Below, in pieces: positions 11,030-18,507 of a stretch of 64,000 nucleotides of DNA (the stretch's first letter is position 1; each line of letters starts with the position of its first letter). Location: contig NZ_JAPDOD010000025.1 in the NCBI RefSeq assembly GCF_027587205.1, forward strand, positions 67,172-131,171, written 5' to 3'. The DNA is from Solirubrobacter ginsenosidimutans (GTDB lineage Bacteria > Actinomycetota > Thermoleophilia > Solirubrobacterales > Solirubrobacteraceae). The position numbers were made by a program, and so were the translations under genes. Below the pieces are notes generated by a model that made no database searches, had not been told where the DNA came from, and saw only the letters and a program-made list of their open reading frames with translations.

Positions 11030-11373
11030 AGGTCACGCCCGATCGGTACGTGACGTACCGGTACGCGGGCGCGTCGGGGGACTTCAACCCGATCCACCTC
11101 GACGACGAGTTCGCGCGCTCCGTCGACCTTCCCGGCCACATCCTGCACGGGCTGTGGACGATGGCGCAGGTTGCGCGCGCGGCCTCCGGCGAGGACCCGG
11201 TCGCGCTGAAATCCCTGTCGGTCCAGTTCCGCGGCCTGGGCGTGCCGGAGAAGGAGATCGCCGTCACCTCGAAGTTGAAATCCTCGGGGGACGGGGAGGC
11301 CGTCTTCGACTGCGAAGCGGTGCAGGACGGCAACAAGCTCGTTCGCCGCGGCCGAGCGGTTCTTAGAATCTAA
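11008..11373 (+). CDS. MaoC-type dehydratase subunit (HadB-like)
   Basis: Catalytic hot-dog subunit, 121 residues from ATG 11008. It carries the hydratase-2 motif with the Asp-His pair: GASGDFNPIHLDDEFA followed by LPGHILHGLWTMA. Expected reaction: reversible dehydration of an (R)-3-hydroxyacyl thioester, as a heterodimer with the preceding subunit. GAGGGG precedes ATG 11008, but the distance is short; ATG 11026, overlapping the previous stop as ATGA, is an equally reasonable start. Confidence 0.78.
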   Translation: MDELREMKVTPDRYVTYRYAGASGDFNPIHLDDEFARSVDLPGHILHGLWTMAQVARAASGEDPVALKSLSVQFRGLGVPEKEIAVTSKLKSSGDGEAVFDCEAVQDGNKLVRRGRAVLRI

Positions 11374-11376
11374 GGA

Positions 11377-12381
11377 GTGCTGACTCCCCGCCAGGCCCTG
11401 TTGCTCGGCAAGGTGGTGGACGGCTTCGCGCAGACCGGGCTTCCGGTCGGCTCCAAGACGCTCGCCGCCGATCCCGACGTTCCCGCGGGTCCGTCGACGG
11501 TCCGCAACGAGCTCGCCGTGCTCGAGGAGAACGGGTTGCTCGCGCACCCGCACACCTCGGCGGGCCGGATTCCGACCGATGCCGGCTATCGCTACTACGT
11601 CGATTGGCTGCTGCCGGAGGCGCCCGCCGCTGAGCTGCGGCTGTCGCTCGTCCGGCGACAGGTCGACGAGGCGATGCGGGTCACGACCGAGACGCTCTCG
11701 CAGGTGACGAACCTCCTCGCGATCGTCTCGGCGCCCCCGATCGGCACGACGACGATCCGCCACATCGAGGTCCTGCTGCTGCAGCCGCAGGTGTTGATGG
11801 TGGTCGTGATCACGTCCACGGGCGGCGTCTCCAAGAAGGTTTTTACGTTCGATTCCCCGCTGGATAGCGGTTTGACCGATTGGGCGGGGTCGTACCTGAA
11901 CGAGCGCCTGGTGGGCATGGGCCTGGGCGCGCGGATGTTGCAGTCCAAGCTCGCGGACCCGTCCTTGAACGCGGGCGAGCGGGCGTTCATCGTCGAGCTG
12001 GCGCCGGTGTTCAGCGAGCTGGCGGAGACCGCCGAGGACACGCTGTACGTCGACGGCGCGCACCGGCTGGTCTCGGAGTACCGCTTTCAGGACGTCTCCC
12101 AGCTCAACGCGCTGATGGAGATGCTCGAGCGGCGGGTGTCGATGCTGGGCGTGCTGACCGCCGCCCTGGACTCCCGCACCTCGTACGTGCGGATCGGGGT
12201 CGAGAACCCCGAGCCCGCGCTGCAATCCTTGTCGCTGGTGGCCGCCAACTACGGCTTGCCCCAGCGCAATCTTGGCACCGTGTCGGTGATCGGACCGACG
12301 CGAATGGACTATGCGCGGGCGATCCGGTCCGTGCGCGAGGCGGCCTATGAGCTGTCGCGCTTCATCGAGGAGCTGTACTAA
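11377..12381 (+). CDS. hrcA: Heat-inducible transcription repressor HrcA
   Basis: Repressor of class I heat-shock genes; 334 residues. The N-terminal winged helix contains DVPAGPSTVRNELAVLEENG and the HrcA signature HPHTSAGRIPTDAGYRYYVD; the rest is the GAF-like dimerisation domain. GTG 11377 is the start, preceded by AAGGA only two bases away. The first bases downstream read GAGTGCTGA, resembling half a CIRCE site, but the other half is missing. dnaJ follows six bases after its stop. Confidence 0.95.
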   Translation: MLTPRQALLLGKVVDGFAQTGLPVGSKTLAADPDVPAGPSTVRNELAVLEENGLLAHPHTSAGRIPTDAGYRYYVDWLLPEAPAAELRLSLVRRQVDEAMRVTTETLSQVTNLLAIVSAPPIGTTTIRHIEVLLLQPQVLMVVVITSTGGVSKKVFTFDSPLDSGLTDWAGSYLNERLVGMGLGARMLQSKLADPSLNAGERAFIVELAPVFSELAETAEDTLYVDGAHRLVSEYRFQDVSQLNALMEMLERRVSMLGVLTAALDSRTSYVRIGVENPEPALQSLSLVAANYGLPQRNLGTVSVIGPTRMDYARAIRSVREAAYELSRFIEELY

Positions 12382-12387
12382 AGCGTT

Positions 12388-13521
12388 ATGCCGCGGGATT
12401 ACTACGAGGTGCTGGGGGTTCCGCGCGACGCGGACGAGGCGACGATCAAGAAGTCCTTCCGTCGTCTGGCGCGCGAGCTGCACCCGGACGTGAACGCCCA
12501 CGACCCCGACGCCGAGGACAAGTTCAAGGAGGCCGCCGAGGCCTACGAGGTCCTGTCGGACGCGACGCGACGTCAGACCTACGACGCCTACGGCCACGAC
12601 GGGCTCAAATCCGGCGGGTTCTCGCCCAACTTCGAAGGCTTCGGGTCGATCTCGGATCTGTTCAGCGCGTTCTTCGGCCAGGGCGGCGGATTCGACGCCG
12701 CATTCGGCGGCACCCGCGCGCGGGGTGGGGCCGTGCAGGGTGGGGACGTCGCGCTGGCGGTCTCGATCTCTCTGGGCGACGCCGCGCGCGGCACCTCGGT
12801 CGAGGTGACCTACGACGCGACCGCGCTGTGCGAGACCTGCCACGGCAACGGAGCGGAGCCGGGCACGCCGATCGTCACCTGCGACAAGTGCCGCGGCGCA
12901 GGGCAGATCCAGGCCGTGCAGCGCACCCGCTTCGGCCAGATGGTCCGCACCGCGCTGTGCGACAAGTGCGGCGGCGACGGCCGGATCGCCGAGCAGCCGT
13001 GCCACACCTGCGACGGGCGCGGCATGACGGTCGCGCAGCGCCACGTGAAGGTCGACATCCCGGCCGGGATCGAGGACGGCCAGCGGATGCGGGTCACCGG
13101 CCGCGGGCACGCGGGTGAGCGCGGCGGGCCCGCCGGCGACCTGTACGTGGTCGTGCGGGTGGCGGAGGACGAGCGCTTCATCCGCGATCGTGAGGATCTG
13201 GTGACCGTGGTCGACGTTCCGGCGCCGCTGGCGGCTCTGGGCACGAAGATCGCGGTGCCGACCTTGGATGGCGACGTGCCGCTGGACGTGCCGGCGGGCA
13301 CCCAGCCGGGCGAGACCATCGTGATGAACGGGCGCGGCATGCCGCCGTTGGGGCGCGGGCGCACCGGCGATCTGCGCGTGGTGATCAACGTCGTGATCCC
13401 GCGGCGGCTCTCGCGCAAGCAGAAGGACCTGCTCAACCAGTTCTCGGAGTCGCTGACCGAGGACAACCTGCGCGAGGACGAGGGCATGATCGCGAAGCTC
13501 AAACGGGCGCTGGTGGGGTGA
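12388..13521 (+). CDS. dnaJ: Chaperone protein DnaJ
   Basis: Hsp40 co-chaperone that delivers substrates to DnaK; 377 residues. J domain residues 1-70 with the HPD tripeptide (LARELHPDVN), a Gly/Phe-rich linker, then four zinc-binding repeats CETCHGNG, CDKCRGAG, CDKCGGDG and CHTCDGRG, and the C-terminal peptide-binding domains. Linkage to hrcA and prmA is the classical heat-shock arrangement. dnaK and grpE are not in the window. The stop overlaps the next GTG start (GTGA). Confidence 0.96.
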   Translation: MPRDYYEVLGVPRDADEATIKKSFRRLARELHPDVNAHDPDAEDKFKEAAEAYEVLSDATRRQTYDAYGHDGLKSGGFSPNFEGFGSISDLFSAFFGQGGGFDAAFGGTRARGGAVQGGDVALAVSISLGDAARGTSVEVTYDATALCETCHGNGAEPGTPIVTCDKCRGAGQIQAVQRTRFGQMVRTALCDKCGGDGRIAEQPCHTCDGRGMTVAQRHVKVDIPAGIEDGQRMRVTGRGHAGERGGPAGDLYVVVRVAEDERFIRDREDLVTVVDVPAPLAALGTKIAVPTLDGDVPLDVPAGTQPGETIVMNGRGMPPLGRGRTGDLRVVINVVIPRRLSRKQKDLLNQFSESLTEDNLREDEGMIAKLKRALVG

Positions 13522-14420
13522 CGACGAGGCTCGGCATCCGGGTCCGGGCGGAGGACGCAGAGATCGCCTTCGCCCGCCTGGAGCCGGTGCTCGCGGCGGG
13601 TGCGGAGGAGGTCGAGCTCGACGGTCTGGTCGAGTTCGCCGTCTACGGAGATGCGCTGCCTACGGACGACGAGGTGCGGGCGCTCGCGGGTGACGCGGTC
13701 GTCGACGTGGTCCGCTCGCGGATGGACTCCGGCTGGGCCTTGGCCTGGCAGGACCACTTGACGCCGGTGACGGTCGGCGCGCTGACGATCCGGCCGCCGT
13801 GGATCGAGGGTGGGGTGGACGACCTCGTGATCGATCCGGGGCCGTCGTTCGGGGCGGCCTCGCACCCGACGACCCGCCTCTGCCTGGAACTGCTCCAGGA
13901 GACGCCGCCGACCGCTTTGGCCGACTGGGGGGCGGGAAGCGGCGTGCTCGCGATCGCGGGTGCGCGGCTGGGCTTCGCCCCGGTCGTCGCGATCGAGCTG
14001 GACCTCCTGGCCGCGCACGTCGCGCGCCGCAACGCCGGGCGCAACGGGGTGACGGTCGAGGTGATCGAGGGCGACGTGACGGCGGCCGCGCCGTGGGCGC
14101 CGACGATCGTCGCGAACCTGACGCTGCCGCTGCTCGTCGCCGCGGCCGGCGGTTTGGCCGCGCGAGCCGCGTCTTCGGCGGACGCCGCCGCGCCGACTCG
14201 CCCCGCTGCACCGTCGGACGCCACCGCGCCGACTCGCCCCGCTGCACCGTCGGACGCCGCCGCGTCGAGTCCCGCCGGCGCCACCCGCCTCATCGCCTCC
14301 GGCGTCCTCGCGTCCGCCGCCCACGAGGCCGTGGCCGCCTGGGCGCCACTGGGTTTCTCCGAGCGCGAGCGGCGCGTGCTCGACGGCTGGGCGGCGCTCG
14401 TGCTGGAGCGCGACGCGTGA
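13518..14420 (+). CDS. PrmA-like methyltransferase, divergent paralogue with repeat insertion
   Basis: A 300-residue SAM-dependent methyltransferase homologous to ribosomal protein L11 methyltransferase. It keeps the N-terminal PrmA layout, IDPGPSFGAASHPTTRL and the SAM loop ADWGAGSGVLAIAGARLG, and VANLTLPLL matches the PrmA post-motif region. It differs from the next gene: FGTGSH is FGAASH, GCGSG is GAGSG, and an Ala/Pro/Ser/Thr linker built from two 12-residue repeats interrupts the fold near residues 220-250. It overlaps dnaJ and the next gene by four bases each (GTGA). It may methylate another substrate or be a decaying copy. Confidence 0.75.
   Translation: MTTRLGIRVRAEDAEIAFARLEPVLAAGAEEVELDGLVEFAVYGDALPTDDEVRALAGDAVVDVVRSRMDSGWALAWQDHLTPVTVGALTIRPPWIEGGVDDLVIDPGPSFGAASHPTTRLCLELLQETPPTALADWGAGSGVLAIAGARLGFAPVVAIELDLLAAHVARRNAGRNGVTVEVIEGDVTAAAPWAPTIVANLTLPLLVAAAGGLAARAASSADAAAPTRPAAPSDATAPTRPAAPSDAAASSPAGATRLIASGVLASAAHEAVAAWAPLGFSERERRVLDGWAALVLERDA
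14181..14267 (+). repeat. 36-base in-frame tandem repeat inside the first prmA-like gene
   Basis: Two near-identical 36-base units (14181-14216 and 14217-14252) and a partial third encode the 12-residue repeat DAAAPTRPAAPS. The unit length is a multiple of three, so expansion or contraction keeps the frame. Confidence 0.85.
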
Positions 14421-15220
14421 TCCAGCTCACGATTCGCGTCGATCGCGAGCAAGCCGACCTCGTCCTCGCCGACCTGATGCCGTTCGCGCCCGGCGGCCTG
14501 GAGGAGCGCGAGGCCGGGGATGCGATCGAGTACGTGCTCTACGGAGCGGCGGGCGAACTGCCCGACGTCGGCGACGTCCGCGCCGCGGTCGGTGGGCGGC
14601 TGATCGACGTCTCGACCACCGTCCTGCCCGATGACTGGGGCCAGGACTGGCGCAGCTTCCACAAGCCGGTGGACGTGCCCGGGCTGCGGGTGCGGCCACC
14701 GTGGGAGGACCCGCTGCCGGGCGCCCTCGACGTCGTCATCGACCCCGGCCAGGCGTTCGGCACCGGCTCGCACGCCACGACCCGCCTCACGCTCGAGCTG
14801 CTCGCCGATCTCACGCCGCGCGGCGCGCTGGCCGACTGGGGCTGCGGAAGCGGGGTGCTGGCCATTGCGGCCGCGAAGCTCGGCTGGGCGCCGGTGCTCG
14901 CCTGTGACGTCGAGCCCGAGTCGGTCGAGGCCACCCGCGAGGGCGCGGCCGTCAATGGCGTCGCAGTCGAGGTCACCCGCTGCGACGTCCGGCGAGGCGG
15001 CCCGTACGCGCCCACCGTGCTCGCGAACCTGGTCCGCCCGCTTCTGCTGGAGGTCGCCGCGAACCTGACGGAGCTGCCGGATCGCCTGATCATCTCCGGG
15101 CTCGAAGGCGACGAGCCGGACGAGGTCGTCCCCGCGTTCGAGCGCCTCGGCCTGCGGGAGACCCGCCGCCGCCAGGGCAGCAACTGGTCGGCGATCGAGC
15201 TCATAAACTCGCGCTTGTGA
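14417..15220 (+). CDS. prmA: Ribosomal protein L11 methyltransferase
   Basis: Probably the functional PrmA, 267 residues. It has DPGQAFGTGSHATTRLTLEL and the SAM-binding ADWGCGSGVLAIAAAKLG, both close to canonical PrmA, and ANLVRPLLLEVA as the post-motif. Expected activity is trimethylation of L11 from SAM. The start GTG 14417 overlaps the previous stop (GTGA), and its own stop overlaps the next GTG, so four consecutive genes from dnaJ on are translationally coupled. Confidence 0.88.
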   Translation: MIQLTIRVDREQADLVLADLMPFAPGGLEEREAGDAIEYVLYGAAGELPDVGDVRAAVGGRLIDVSTTVLPDDWGQDWRSFHKPVDVPGLRVRPPWEDPLPGALDVVIDPGQAFGTGSHATTRLTLELLADLTPRGALADWGCGSGVLAIAAAKLGWAPVLACDVEPESVEATREGAAVNGVAVEVTRCDVRRGGPYAPTVLANLVRPLLLEVAANLTELPDRLIISGLEGDEPDEVVPAFERLGLRETRRRQGSNWSAIELINSRL

Positions 15221-16173
15221 TCACGCTCGACGACGTCCAAGCGGCCGCGGGGCGCCTCGCGGGGGTCGCCCATCGCACCCCCGTCCTCACCGGCCGGCTG
15301 CTCGACGAGGCCACCGGCGCCGCGCGGGTCCTGCTCAAGGCCGAGAACCTCCAGCGCGCCGGCGCGTTCAAGTTCCGCGGCGCCTACAACGCGGTCGCCG
15401 CGTTGACGCCTGCGGAGCGGGCGCGAGGCGTCGCGACCGTCTCCTCCGGCAATCACGCGGGAGCGCTCGCGCTGGCCGCGAGGCTGCACGAGATCCCCGC
15501 CGTGATCCTGATGCCCGACGACGCACCGGCCGGCAAGCTCGCCGCGACGGCCGGCTATGGCGCCGAGATCGTCCCCTTCGACCGCTACGCGCAGGATCGT
15601 GAGGAGCTCCTGGCGGCGCTCGTCGAGGAGCGCGGGCTCGTGCCGATCCACCCCTACGACAACCTCCGCGTGATGGCCGGCCAGGGCACCGCGGCGCTCG
15701 AGCTGCTCGAGGACGCGGGCCCGCTCGACGTCCTGCTCGTCTGCCTCGGCGGGGGCGGGCTGCTGTCGGGCTGCGCGACCGCGATCAAGGCGCTCTCGCC
15801 CGAGACCCGCGTGATCGGCGTCGAGCCGGAGGAAGGCGACGACTTCGTCCGCTCGCTCGCGGCGGGCGAGCGCGTCCGGATCGACGTCCCGCGCACGATC
15901 GCCGACGGCCAGCAGCTGCCGATCCCCGGCGAGCTCACGTTCCCGGTGATCCGCGAGCTGGTCGACGAGGTCGTGACGGTGTCGGACGCGGAGATCGTCG
16001 ACGCGATGCGCCTGCTCTTCGAACGCGCCAAGACCGTGACGGAGCCGAGTGGTGCGTGCGCGTTCGCCGCGCTGCTCGCAGGTCGCATCGATCCGACAGG
16101 CCTGCGCGTCGGCGTGACGCTCTCGGGCGGCAACATCACCGCGGCCCGCTTCGCGGAACTGGTCGGCCCCTGA
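15217..16173 (+). CDS. PLP-dependent threonine dehydratase / serine racemase-like enzyme
   Basis: Fold-type II PLP enzyme, 318 residues. The Schiff-base lysine lies in AGAFKFRGAYNA, the phosphate-binding loop is GGGGLLSG, and SSGNHAGALA is the substrate loop. This is the short form, without the C-terminal regulatory ACT domains of biosynthetic IlvA, so it is a catabolic threonine dehydratase or a serine racemase/dehydratase. Start GTG 15217 overlaps prmA (GTGA). The choice between serine and threonine cannot be made from sequence alone. Confidence 0.85.
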   Translation: MITLDDVQAAAGRLAGVAHRTPVLTGRLLDEATGAARVLLKAENLQRAGAFKFRGAYNAVAALTPAERARGVATVSSGNHAGALALAARLHEIPAVILMPDDAPAGKLAATAGYGAEIVPFDRYAQDREELLAALVEERGLVPIHPYDNLRVMAGQGTAALELLEDAGPLDVLLVCLGGGGLLSGCATAIKALSPETRVIGVEPEEGDDFVRSLAAGERVRIDVPRTIADGQQLPIPGELTFPVIRELVDEVVTVSDAEIVDAMRLLFERAKTVTEPSGACAFAALLAGRIDPTGLRVGVTLSGGNITAARFAELVGP

Positions 16174-16997
16174 CCCTCGCGGCGCTCGCGCTCGTTCTCG
16201 CCGCCGCGGCGCTGCACGCGGGGTGGAACGCGCTCGTCGCCAACGCCGCGGACACGCACGCCACGTCCGCGGTCGCGCTCCTCGTCGGGGCCGCGGTCTT
16301 CGCGCTCCCGGCGGCGCTCACCTGGCGCGTCGACGCCGACGCGTGGCCGTACATCGCCGCGTCGGCGGCGCTCGAGCTCGCGTATTTCGCCCTGCTGGCC
16401 GCGGTCTACTCGCGGGCGGACCTGTCGTTCGCCTACCCGATCGCGCGTGGCTCCGCGCCCGTCCTCGTCCTGCTGATCAGCGTGGTCGCGCTCGGCGCGA
16501 AGGTCAGCCTGATCGCCGCCGCGGGAGTGCTGGCGGTGACGGCGGGCGTCCTGCTGGTGCGCGGCGTGGGACGGGCGGCCGCGGATCTCGGCTCCCTCGC
16601 CCTCGCCCTCGGCGTCGGCGCCTGCATCGCCGGCTACACGCTCGTCGACGATCACGGCATCCGCCACGCGGGCACCGTCCCGTACTTCGAGGTCATCCTC
16701 GTCGCCTGCGCGATCCCCTACGCCGTCACGATCGCCGCGACGAGAGGGACCGACGCCATCCGCGAGGCGGCCAATCTCCGCTCCGCCGCGGCCGGCGTCG
16801 GGATGGTCACCGCCTACCTGCTCGTGCTCGCCGCGCTCGAACGCGCCGAAGCCGCCCCGGTCGCGGCCCTGAGGGAAACCAGCGTCGTGATGGCCGCGGC
16901 CGGCGCGGCGATCGCGGGGCGGGAGAAAGTCCCGGCCGCCCGCCTCATCGGCGCCGTTCTCGTCATGTTCGGCGTCGCGGCCGTCGCCCTCGGCTGA
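16170..16997 (+). CDS. EamA/DMT-family transporter, apparent CTG start
   Basis: A 275-residue membrane protein with about 10 helices in two repeats, typical of the drug/metabolite transporter superfamily. The homologous region begins LTLAALALVLAAAALHAGWNA, and in this frame there is no ATG, GTG or TTG between 16058 and well inside the first helix. The only sensible start is CTG 16170, which overlaps the previous stop as CTGA, matching the GTGA couplings upstream. The alternative GTG 16056 would overlap the previous gene by 118 bases and add an Arg-rich tail. Cargo is unknown. The stop sits directly against a palindrome. Confidence 0.75.
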   Translation: MTLAALALVLAAAALHAGWNALVANAADTHATSAVALLVGAAVFALPAALTWRVDADAWPYIAASAALELAYFALLAAVYSRADLSFAYPIARGSAPVLVLLISVVALGAKVSLIAAAGVLAVTAGVLLVRGVGRAAADLGSLALALGVGACIAGYTLVDDHGIRHAGTVPYFEVILVACAIPYAVTIAATRGTDAIREAANLRSAAAGVGMVTAYLLVLAALERAEAAPVAALRETSVVMAAAGAAIAGREKVPAARLIGAVLVMFGVAAVALG

Positions 16998-17106
16998 ACC
17001 TAAAGGGACTGTCCCTTTAGGTTCGCCCCGCCGCGTCGCCGCTGTGGTGCGCGGCTGAGGAACGCGGCCCGACGGGTCCGCCGAAGATAAAGGGACTGTC
17101 CCTTTA
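16997..17106. repeat. Paired palindromic element (REP-doublet-like), copy 1
   Basis: Two palindromes share the core TAAAGGGACTGTCCCTTTA. The left one (16997-17023) has perfect 13-base arms around one central base and begins at the last base of the EamA stop codon. The right one (17088-17106) has 9-base arms and contains the stop codon of the converging minus-strand gene. A 64-base GC-rich spacer separates them. Each can form a hairpin after its gene's stop and could terminate transcription. The doublet arrangement resembles REP elements moved by RAYT-type enzymes (inference). A related element lies at 38072-38188. Confidence 0.75.
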
Positions 17107-17787
17107 AGTTTCTAGGCCCTGGACGAAGCGCCAGCGGCCGTCCTCGCGGGCGAGGGTGACGGTCCAGGTGGCGGGTGCGCGGGCGACGTAGCGGCCCGAG
17201 GGCGCTCGGAGGGAGAGGCGGTAGACGACCTGGGCGAGGGCCCGGGCGCCGGAGACGAAGACGCCTTCGAAGTCGAGGATCTTGACCTTCTGGGCGACCT
17301 CGGTGCGGCCGGCGTAGCGGGAGGCGAAGTCGCGGACGCCGTCGGTGCCGAGCGCGTTGAGGACCGGTGCCGAGTAGACCTCGGCGAGGGTCTTGGTGAT
17401 GTCGGCGATCGACGCTCCGCCCTCGACGGCCGAGAGGCGGTTCAGCGCGGCGAAGTCGCGGCGGATGTCGGCGCGGACCTCGCGGAGCTCGCGGCGCGAC
17501 CCGACGTCGGCGAACGGGGCCATCTGCGTCTGCGCGGCGGAGCCGTCGCCGGCGAGCTTGTCGGCGAGCTTGCGGATGGCGCCCATGCCTGGGAGCGCTC
17601 CGCGCCGGCGCAGCATTTCCACCGGGTCCGGACGATCGGCGACGAGCGCGCGGATCTCCTTCGGCATCCCGGCCGTATTGACCGTCGGCACCGCGGGCGC
17701 CGCACCCGCCCCGGCATCATCGGATCGCTGCTTGAGAAGCACGATCGCGACCGCGAGCACGCCGATCACCAGGGCGACCCGAACCAT
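17104..17787 (-). CDS. Membrane-anchored NTF2-like protein of unknown function
   Basis: A 227-residue protein starting at ATG 17787 (MVRVALVIGVLAVAIVLLKQ), with one N-terminal membrane anchor. The C-terminal 110 residues show an NTF2-like alternation (YSAPVLNALGTDGVRDFASR, then strands ending ARAPATWTVTLAREDGRWRFVQ), often an extracellular binding domain. The frame continues upstream of 17787 only through the minisatellite, giving a repetitive Ala-Pro-His-Gly extension judged not to be translated. It ends inside the right palindrome of the element at 16997. Function not recognised. Confidence 0.6.
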   Translation of the reverse strand: MVRVALVIGVLAVAIVLLKQRSDDAGAGAAPAVPTVNTAGMPKEIRALVADRPDPVEMLRRRGALPGMGAIRKLADKLAGDGSAAQTQMAPFADVGSRRELREVRADIRRDFAALNRLSAVEGGASIADITKTLAEVYSAPVLNALGTDGVRDFASRYAGRTEVAQKVKILDFEGVFVSGARALAQVVYRLSLRAPSGRYVARAPATWTVTLAREDGRWRFVQGLET

Positions 17788-17913
17788 GGCGTGACCGTAG
17801 CCCCGCACGCGTCCGGCGGCATGAGGCGAAAGGCCCAAATCGCGCGTGGGCCCTGCGAAGGCGCGGGGAAAGCGCGCGGCGGGGAGGAGGGCGCGCGGCG
17901 GGCGGGGCGCGCG

Positions 17914-18058
17914 GTGGGGCGAGGGCGCCCGGTGGGGCGAGGGCGCCCCGTGGGGCGAGGGCGCCCCGTGGGGCGAGGGCGCCCCGTGGGGCGAGGGCGC
18001 ACGGCGGGTGGGGCGCGCCGCGGGGCGAGGGCGCACGGCGGGTGGGGCGCGCCGCGGG
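17914..18058. repeat. GC-rich minisatellite
   Basis: Five tandem 18-base units beginning GTGGGGCGAGGGCGCCC (starts 17914, 17932, 17950, 17968, 17986) are followed by two copies of a longer unit containing GGCGCACGGCGGGTGGGG (near 17997 and 18030). It fills most of the 359-base gap between the NTF2-like gene and the DUF192 gene. All units are open in several frames because 18 is a multiple of three; no gene is inferred. Confidence 0.9.
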
Positions 18059-18081
18059 GAGGAGGGCGCGCGGCCGGGCGT

Positions 18082-18134
18082 GGGGGGTGCCCCGGCTAGG
18101 TATCGGCCGGCGGGAGTTATCCGGGGCACCCCCC
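18082..18134. repeat. GGGGTGCCCC inverted-repeat element, copy 1
   Basis: A perfect 14-base inverted repeat (18082-18095 with 18121-18134) with core GGGGTGCCCC, followed inward by CTA on the left and TTAT on the right, around a loop of about 25 bases. It lies just downstream of the DUF192 gene on the minus strand and could be its terminator. A second copy with the same architecture is at 36435-36488. Confidence 0.7.
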
Positions 18135-18146
18135 GGGACGGCGCGG

Positions 18147-18503
18147 TTAGTGCGGGTCGGTGAGGCCCGCGGCCAGAAACCGGTCGGCGGTTCCGCCGCG
18201 GGTTTCGATGACCGAGCGTGCGCGGAGGCAGTTCTTCACCCGCCGCGGGGGGACGTTCGGGTCCACCCGCACCACCTGACCCGCCTTGTCGAGCCAGATC
18301 AGGTCGAGCGGGAAGCGCATCGTGAACGTGTGCACGGAGCGGCAGCGCGGGATGTGGAGGCCGGTCGTCTCCGGCATGTCGTCGAGCTTCGCGAGGCCCT
18401 TCATCCGCGAAGCGCGCGTGTGGGCCTCGGCGATCCGCAGCCCGCCCGCCAACTCGCGTCCGGGCAGACCGTCCAGCCGCGGGCAGGCGCCCGCGGCGCT
18501 CAT
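18147..18503 (-). CDS. DUF192 family protein
   Basis: A 118-residue protein from ATG 18503. The second half shows the DUF192 pattern: a polar HIPRCRSVHTFTMRFPLDLI region matching the family's conserved segment before a hydrophobic strand, then WLDKAGQVVRVDPNVPPRR. DUF192 proteins are small barrels, often secreted, with no settled function. No signal peptide is seen here. It starts five bases after the stop of the upstream acidic membrane protein, so the two are probably co-transcribed. Confidence 0.75.
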   Translation of the reverse strand: MSAAGACPRLDGLPGRELAGGLRIAEAHTRASRMKGLAKLDDMPETTGLHIPRCRSVHTFTMRFPLDLIWLDKAGQVVRVDPNVPPRRVKNCLRARSVIETRGGTADRFLAAGLTDPH

Positions 18504-18507
18504 CGGC

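Noticed and set aside
11362..11385. Possible CIRCE element at hrcA
   Set aside because: GAGTGCTGA resembles the right half-site, but no TTAGCACTC left half lies nine bases upstream; the local CTTAGA/TCTAAG palindrome is short and overlaps the previous stop.
14160..14270. Frameshift in the first prmA-like gene
   Set aside because: The frame stays open across the repeat and homologous sequence resumes in the same frame, so it is an insertion rather than a frameshift.
17914..18058. CRISPR array
   Set aside because: The repeats are contiguous 18-base units without unique spacers, and no cas genes are present.
17788..18129. N-terminal extension of the NTF2-like protein through the minisatellite
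   Set aside because: The extension is a direct translation of an 18-base tandem repeat, and a normal ATG with an anchor helix follows it.
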